64,000 nt of DNA from Phycisphaerales bacterium (GTDB taxonomy: Bacteria; Planctomycetota; Phycisphaerae; UBA1845; UTPLA1). Below are positions 60,830 to 64,000 of this stretch, piece by piece. The notes under the pieces are model-generated. The model was given only the letters and a program-made list of their open reading frames with translations. It ran no database searches and was not told where the DNA came from. Numbering within the stretch: the first letter of the stretch is position 1; each line of letters opens with the position of its first letter. Location of the stretch: positions 3,162,001-3,226,000 of the forward strand of contig JACKHI010000001.1 of assembly GCA_020639075.1 (NCBI GenBank), in the 5' to 3' direction. The position numbers were made by a program, and so were the translations under genes.

Positions 60830-62923
60830 TCACGCGTTGTCGTCGGAGTCCCGATCGCCCGGAGCGACGCCGGTCTTCGGGTCCTCCGTCGACGGTCGGA
60901 GGTCGACGTAGTCGCATCGCTTTTCGATGTTCTTCGTGTCGAACCACAATCGCGATACGGCGCGAGCGCTCGCGAGATCCGTATACGCCTGGGTTCGGAG
61001 CTTCGTTTCGTATTCGTTGCGATCGACAGGCGTGAGCTTGACGTATTCGACGACAATGCGCTTGCGCTCCCTCGGCAGATCGACGACGCGAACCTTGGGG
61101 GCGGGCGTTGCCGGCGGCATCGATCGTGCCGCAGAGAGCCGCGGTGACGACATCGGGGCCTCGATCGCCGGTTGCCGCCAATCCGGATTCGCCATTTCAA
61201 AACACGCGTCGATGAACTTCTCTGATCGACCGACGCCGACGACTTCGGCGGGCTGTACGATCGAGTAGTCATCGGCCTCAAGGTCTTCGATCGTGAGAGG
61301 TCGGCGCTGCATCCGTGCGAACGGCCCCGGATTGGAAATCGTCTTGATGTTGCGATCCTTGCGCAGTTCATCGAACAACGTCAGCGCCGTCTCGGAACCG
61401 AGCTGCTGAGCCGCAGCGCCGAATTCCCGGCAGACTTCCGCCATTTTTTCGTAGGCATGAGTCTCTCGAACATCCCGAAGGACGGCGTCGCGGACGTCGG
61501 CGAGCGACGCGGGCGCCTCGGAATCCCGAGCCTCAGTCACGCGAAACAGCACGAACTTCTGCTCGATGACCGGCGTCAACTTGTTGTTCTCAAACGTATA
61601 CGACTGCCGTTGGACGCGCAATGGCGCCGGCGGCGTCTGAAAATACTGGAGCCGGATTTCATTGCTGTCGGGGCGCTCCGGCTTGAAGAACGCAGGCACA
61701 TGAAAAGCGATCTTGGTGATATCAACCGGCGGCGCCATTTCATTGGCGCCTTGCAGGCTCGCATCCTTCAGATCGGGCGTGACGGCGAGTTGCTCCGCGC
61801 TTGCGAGCTTCAGTTCGCCGTATTTGAGCGAGATGCCGAAATCCGACTCGACCTGCTTGACGATGTGCTCCATGAATGCGGGATCGCGGACGGCGTCGTT
61901 CGGGATCTTCAGATAGCCATCGCTGTCTCGAACCGACTCGGCCCACGGCTTCGACATGGCGTCGAAGATCTTGTTCATGGCCTGCCGCGCGATGCGCTTG
62001 GATTTTTCATCCTGCAGCTTGCGCTCGATCTGGGGCATCGCCTCGCTGAACAGCATCTGCTGCGGCTGATCCATCATCTTCGGTTCAGCCGGCTGCGTTG
62101 CGGCCGGATCGACCGGCATCGGCACCTGGACGATCTTCGTGAAATCCTGCTTGTTTGATTTCCAATAGTCCTTGATGTCATCCTGGCTGATTTTCATCTG
62201 TCGGATGAGCGCCGTCGGATCCACGACGACATACTGAATCGTCGCGCGTTTCGGGAACCGATAGCCGAAGCCGTTGTCACCTTCGCCCGCCAGGACGTCG
62301 CGATAGGCGTCAAACTGCGCCTGAAGCTCCTGCTCCGGAACGTCTGTACTCTCGTCCACGAAGTTCTTCGCATCGAAGACGGCCAGTTTCACGGAGATCT
62401 GTTCCTTCGTGTCGCGTACGTACTTTCGAACCTGGGGCTCCGACGGATACGACGCCTCGCTCACGCGCGACGCATTCTCGTTGATCGCCATGTTTCGACG
62501 CAGCGCGTGGCGAATCTGCGGAAGACCTATGTTGCTGCTCTGTCGGAGCGAGTCGATTCCGCCGACGGCGGCCAACGCCTCGTCGACCGACTTGATCCAC
62601 GACTCGACGGCGACGTCGGACACTTCCACGCCGGCCCGCTCCGCCTCTTCGGCGAGCATGAACCAGTGCCGGAGATTGAACTCCGGAGAAGCGCCCTGCG
62701 GCTTCCACGACGCATAGACGCGGTTGAGCACATTCGTGCTCTGATCGGCCTCCATCAGCTCGCCCGCCGTCACGTCGCGACCGAACGCCTTCATGGCCGG
62801 CTCATTGGCGGGATTCGGCGCGAGAATCGCCTGCAACCCCTGCGCGCCGACGAATGAAAACATCGCCAGCATGACGACGACGACCATAATCTGCTTGGTG
62901 TGTGCACGAAGCCACTTCATCAT
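60830..62923 (-). CDS. Membrane-anchored SurA/PpiD-like chaperone
   Basis: 697 aa from the ATG pair at 62923/62920; the longer frame adds an unlikely leader. N-terminal TM anchor (IMVVVVMLAMFSFVGAQGLQAIL). A SurA_N-like helical region follows (AFGRDVTAGELMEADQSTNVLNRVYASW ... ALAAVGGIDSLRQSSNIGLPQIRHALRRNMAINENASRVSEASYPSEPQVRKYVRDTKEQISVKLAVFDAKNFVDE), then long charged helices and beta segments. No convincing parvulin active-site motif is seen in the middle, so isomerase activity is doubtful. Probably a periplasmic folding helper. A terminator follows it. Confidence 0.85.
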   Translation of the reverse strand: MMKWLRAHTKQIMVVVVMLAMFSFVGAQGLQAILAPNPANEPAMKAFGRDVTAGELMEADQSTNVLNRVYASWKPQGASPEFNLRHWFMLAEEAERAGVEVSDVAVESWIKSVDEALAAVGGIDSLRQSSNIGLPQIRHALRRNMAINENASRVSEASYPSEPQVRKYVRDTKEQISVKLAVFDAKNFVDESTDVPEQELQAQFDAYRDVLAGEGDNGFGYRFPKRATIQYVVVDPTALIRQMKISQDDIKDYWKSNKQDFTKIVQVPMPVDPAATQPAEPKMMDQPQQMLFSEAMPQIERKLQDEKSKRIARQAMNKIFDAMSKPWAESVRDSDGYLKIPNDAVRDPAFMEHIVKQVESDFGISLKYGELKLASAEQLAVTPDLKDASLQGANEMAPPVDITKIAFHVPAFFKPERPDSNEIRLQYFQTPPAPLRVQRQSYTFENNKLTPVIEQKFVLFRVTEARDSEAPASLADVRDAVLRDVRETHAYEKMAEVCREFGAAAQQLGSETALTLFDELRKDRNIKTISNPGPFARMQRRPLTIEDLEADDYSIVQPAEVVGVGRSEKFIDACFEMANPDWRQPAIEAPMSSPRLSAARSMPPATPAPKVRVVDLPRERKRIVVEYVKLTPVDRNEYETKLRTQAYTDLASARAVSRLWFDTKNIEKRCDYVDLRPSTEDPKTGVAPGDRDSDDNA

Positions 62924-63109
62924 GGCAGGAGACTCCCTGGACGCGCTTCCCGCGCCGCCCACATTGGTTCCTGATTTCGGGTAGCATCGACACTCGACGT
63001 CGCTGCGATCCCAGTTACTCGACGCAATCGGTCCGTCCGACCGCCAGATGCAGGCCGGCTCCACGGCTGGATCGATGCGCGAAGCCCCGTAGCATACCGC
63101 GCGACCTTC

Positions 63110-63673
63110 ATGAGGCAACCAACCGCGATGCCCGCTGACGACCGAGAATGCGGCAGAAACAGGCACGGCGCCCCGGTCCGACGCCCCGGATCGCACGATC
63201 GGGCCGCCGTGACGGACGCGCCCCAGTCACCATCGGCCGACGCCCCGTGTGACAATCCTTCGAAACCCGGTTTCCCCGTAGCGTGGATTCGCGAAATGGC
63301 CGAATACGCCGCATCGGCCGGTCCCGCCGAGTGCTGCGGCCTGGTTCTGCGCGAGGGAATTCGCCCGTGCCAAAACGTCCTGCCCGACGACAGCGCCCGG
63401 GTTGCGTATCAGTTCAGCCCGGCCGATGCGATATTCGTCGCTGAAAACGCCGATGCCGGGACCATTCTCGCCATTTACCACTCTCATCCGGAAGGTCCCG
63501 CCGACTGGTCGGCCATCGACGAGCGCGCAGCGTGGTTTGCCGGTGCGCCGCTCTATCCGAAGATCTCGCGGCTGATCATCGGCTGTCGCGCCGGGGTGCC
63601 TTTCGAAATCGCAGGGTACTCGTTCACTGAGACGGCATGGCGGCCGTATTGGCGATCGGCGATTCTCCCTTGA
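63110..63673 (+). CDS. JAMM/MPN-family metalloprotease-like protein
   Basis: 187 aa from ATG 63110 (ATG 63128 or a GTG near 63209 could be the real start; the domain begins about residue 53). The JAB/MPN domain has PAECCGLVLREG and IYHSHPEGPADWSAIDERAAW: the HSHP-x6-S-x2-D metal site is complete, with a Glu upstream. Related proteins are bacterial deubiquitinase-like enzymes or cysteine-carrier-releasing enzymes. No ThiS/MoaD-like or E1-like gene is adjacent. Convergent with modB, overlapping by 50 bp. Confidence 0.87.
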   Translation: MRQPTAMPADDRECGRNRHGAPVRRPGSHDRAAVTDAPQSPSADAPCDNPSKPGFPVAWIREMAEYAASAGPAECCGLVLREGIRPCQNVLPDDSARVAYQFSPADAIFVAENADAGTILAIYHSHPEGPADWSAIDERAAWFAGAPLYPKISRLIIGCRAGVPFEIAGYSFTETAWRPYWRSAILP

Positions 63674-64000
63674 TCGCCCGCCGCCCCGGGGATCCGTCCC
63701 GAGCCAGCCATTCCCCTGTCAGTATCGCCGCCAACGCAATGACCACGGCCGCCGTCGTCAGCGGCCAGATCGCGCCGGGGTTGGGCGACTGCAGCTTGCT
63801 GTAGATCGCCATCGGGATCGTCTGCGTTCGCCCGGGGGTATTTCCGGCGACAACCATCACGGCGCCGAATTCGCCAAGGGCCCTCGCCGCGAACAGGACG
63901 CCGCCGCCGACGACGCCTTTCCAGCAGAGCGGAAGCGTGATCGTCCGGAATCGGCGCCAACGCGATGCGCCCAGCGACTCGGCTGCAATCGACAGCCGCG
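63624..64000 (-). CDS. modB: Molybdate-type ABC transporter permease (C-terminal part, cut by window edge)
   Basis: The frame is open to base 64000, reading AAESLGASRWRRFRTITLPL, then CWKGVVGGGVLFAARALGEFGAVMVVAGNTPGRTQTIPMAIYSKLQSPNPG, then a C-terminal helix (IWPLTTAAVVIALAAILTGEWLA). ESLGASRWRRFRTITLPL is the EAA loop that docks on ModC, and FAARALGEFG, GN.PG.T.T.P.AIY are specific to ModB. Imports molybdate through the inner membrane. Start lies right of the window; modA and modC may be there too. Confidence 0.92.
   Translation of the reverse strand, partial: RLSIAAESLGASRWRRFRTITLPLCWKGVVGGGVLFAARALGEFGAVMVVAGNTPGRTQTIPMAIYSKLQSPNPGAIWPLTTAAVVIALAAILTGEWLARDGSPGRRAIKGESPIANTAAMPSQ

Overview
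The window looks like a high-GC member of the Planctomycetota (Phycisphaerae-like or a related MAG lineage). This is inferred from gene content. It has a dockerin plus thrombospondin-type-3 surface protein, three PEP-CTERM proteins with an exosortase/EpsI pair, short CxxCG(F/Y)DLR zinc ribbons on membrane proteins, GspG-like one-domain proteins, a Ser/Thr kinase with a C-terminal sensor, an anchored Ni superoxide dismutase, and a large load of interspersed palindromes. The left edge cuts a secreted protein and the right edge cuts a ModB-type permease.

Layout. 0-7.4 kb: surface protein, Ser/Thr kinase, clpC and two small membrane proteins. 7.5-15 kb: thioesterase, membrane protein, zinc-ribbon protein, folE, a REP-associated tyrosine transposase (RAYT), a PH-domain protein and an MscS channel, with most gaps filled by short palindromes. 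15-22 kb: two paralogous CxxC-domain proteins coupled to a zinc-ribbon membrane protein, a LolA-like exported protein, a gene-poor stretch, then three PEP-CTERM genes in tandem. 22-33.4 kb: SGNH hydrolase, an ETF-linked Fe-S oxidoreductase, etfA, a solitary nuoD, a TlpA-like protein and a PhoD-like phosphatase. 33.7-41 kb: glycosyltransferase, exosortase/EpsI, mutL and a decayed IS4-type element. 41-45 kb: endonuclease/exonuclease/phosphatase protein with dockerin, and a frameshifted IS1380 copy. 45-50 kb: an operon of GbsR/MarR regulator, DUF393, DUF2071, MBOAT and a membrane protein, with two identical operator half-site pairs. 50-52.3 kb: a duplicated GspG-like gene and NiSOD. 52.5-64 kb: PIN-TRAM protein, TPR peptidase, lipoproteins, DsbA-like protein, an intact IS1380 copy, a SurA/PpiD-like protein, a JAMM protein and ModB.

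Repeat system. Five short palindrome families recur. REP-A: GTCGGGTCGATGACCCGAC followed by CTAC. REP-B: GTGGGCACGGCCCACCCTAC. REP-C: GCATGCCGACC / GGTCGGCATGGCACCC. REP-D: GCATGCTTGCC / GGCAAGCATGGCACCC. REP-E: CACTGCTTGAGAGCAGTGGCACCC. Read on the minus strand, REP-A and REP-B start with GTAG followed by a hairpin, the arrangement recognised by RAYT transposases, and a RAYT gene sits among them. REP-C, -D and -E share another foot, GGGTGCCA on the minus strand. Nearly every copy has the same orientation. Many sit a few bases past a stop codon, and two supply the stop codon itself. A longer tri-hairpin element (TH, about 205 bp, terminal inverted repeats) has inserted in frame into a DUF2071 gene with a 9-bp target duplication. 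A third repeat (LR, about 260-290 bp) has been split by the intact IS1380 copy. The palindrome/RAYT system and the in-frame TH insertion are the most unusual things in the window.
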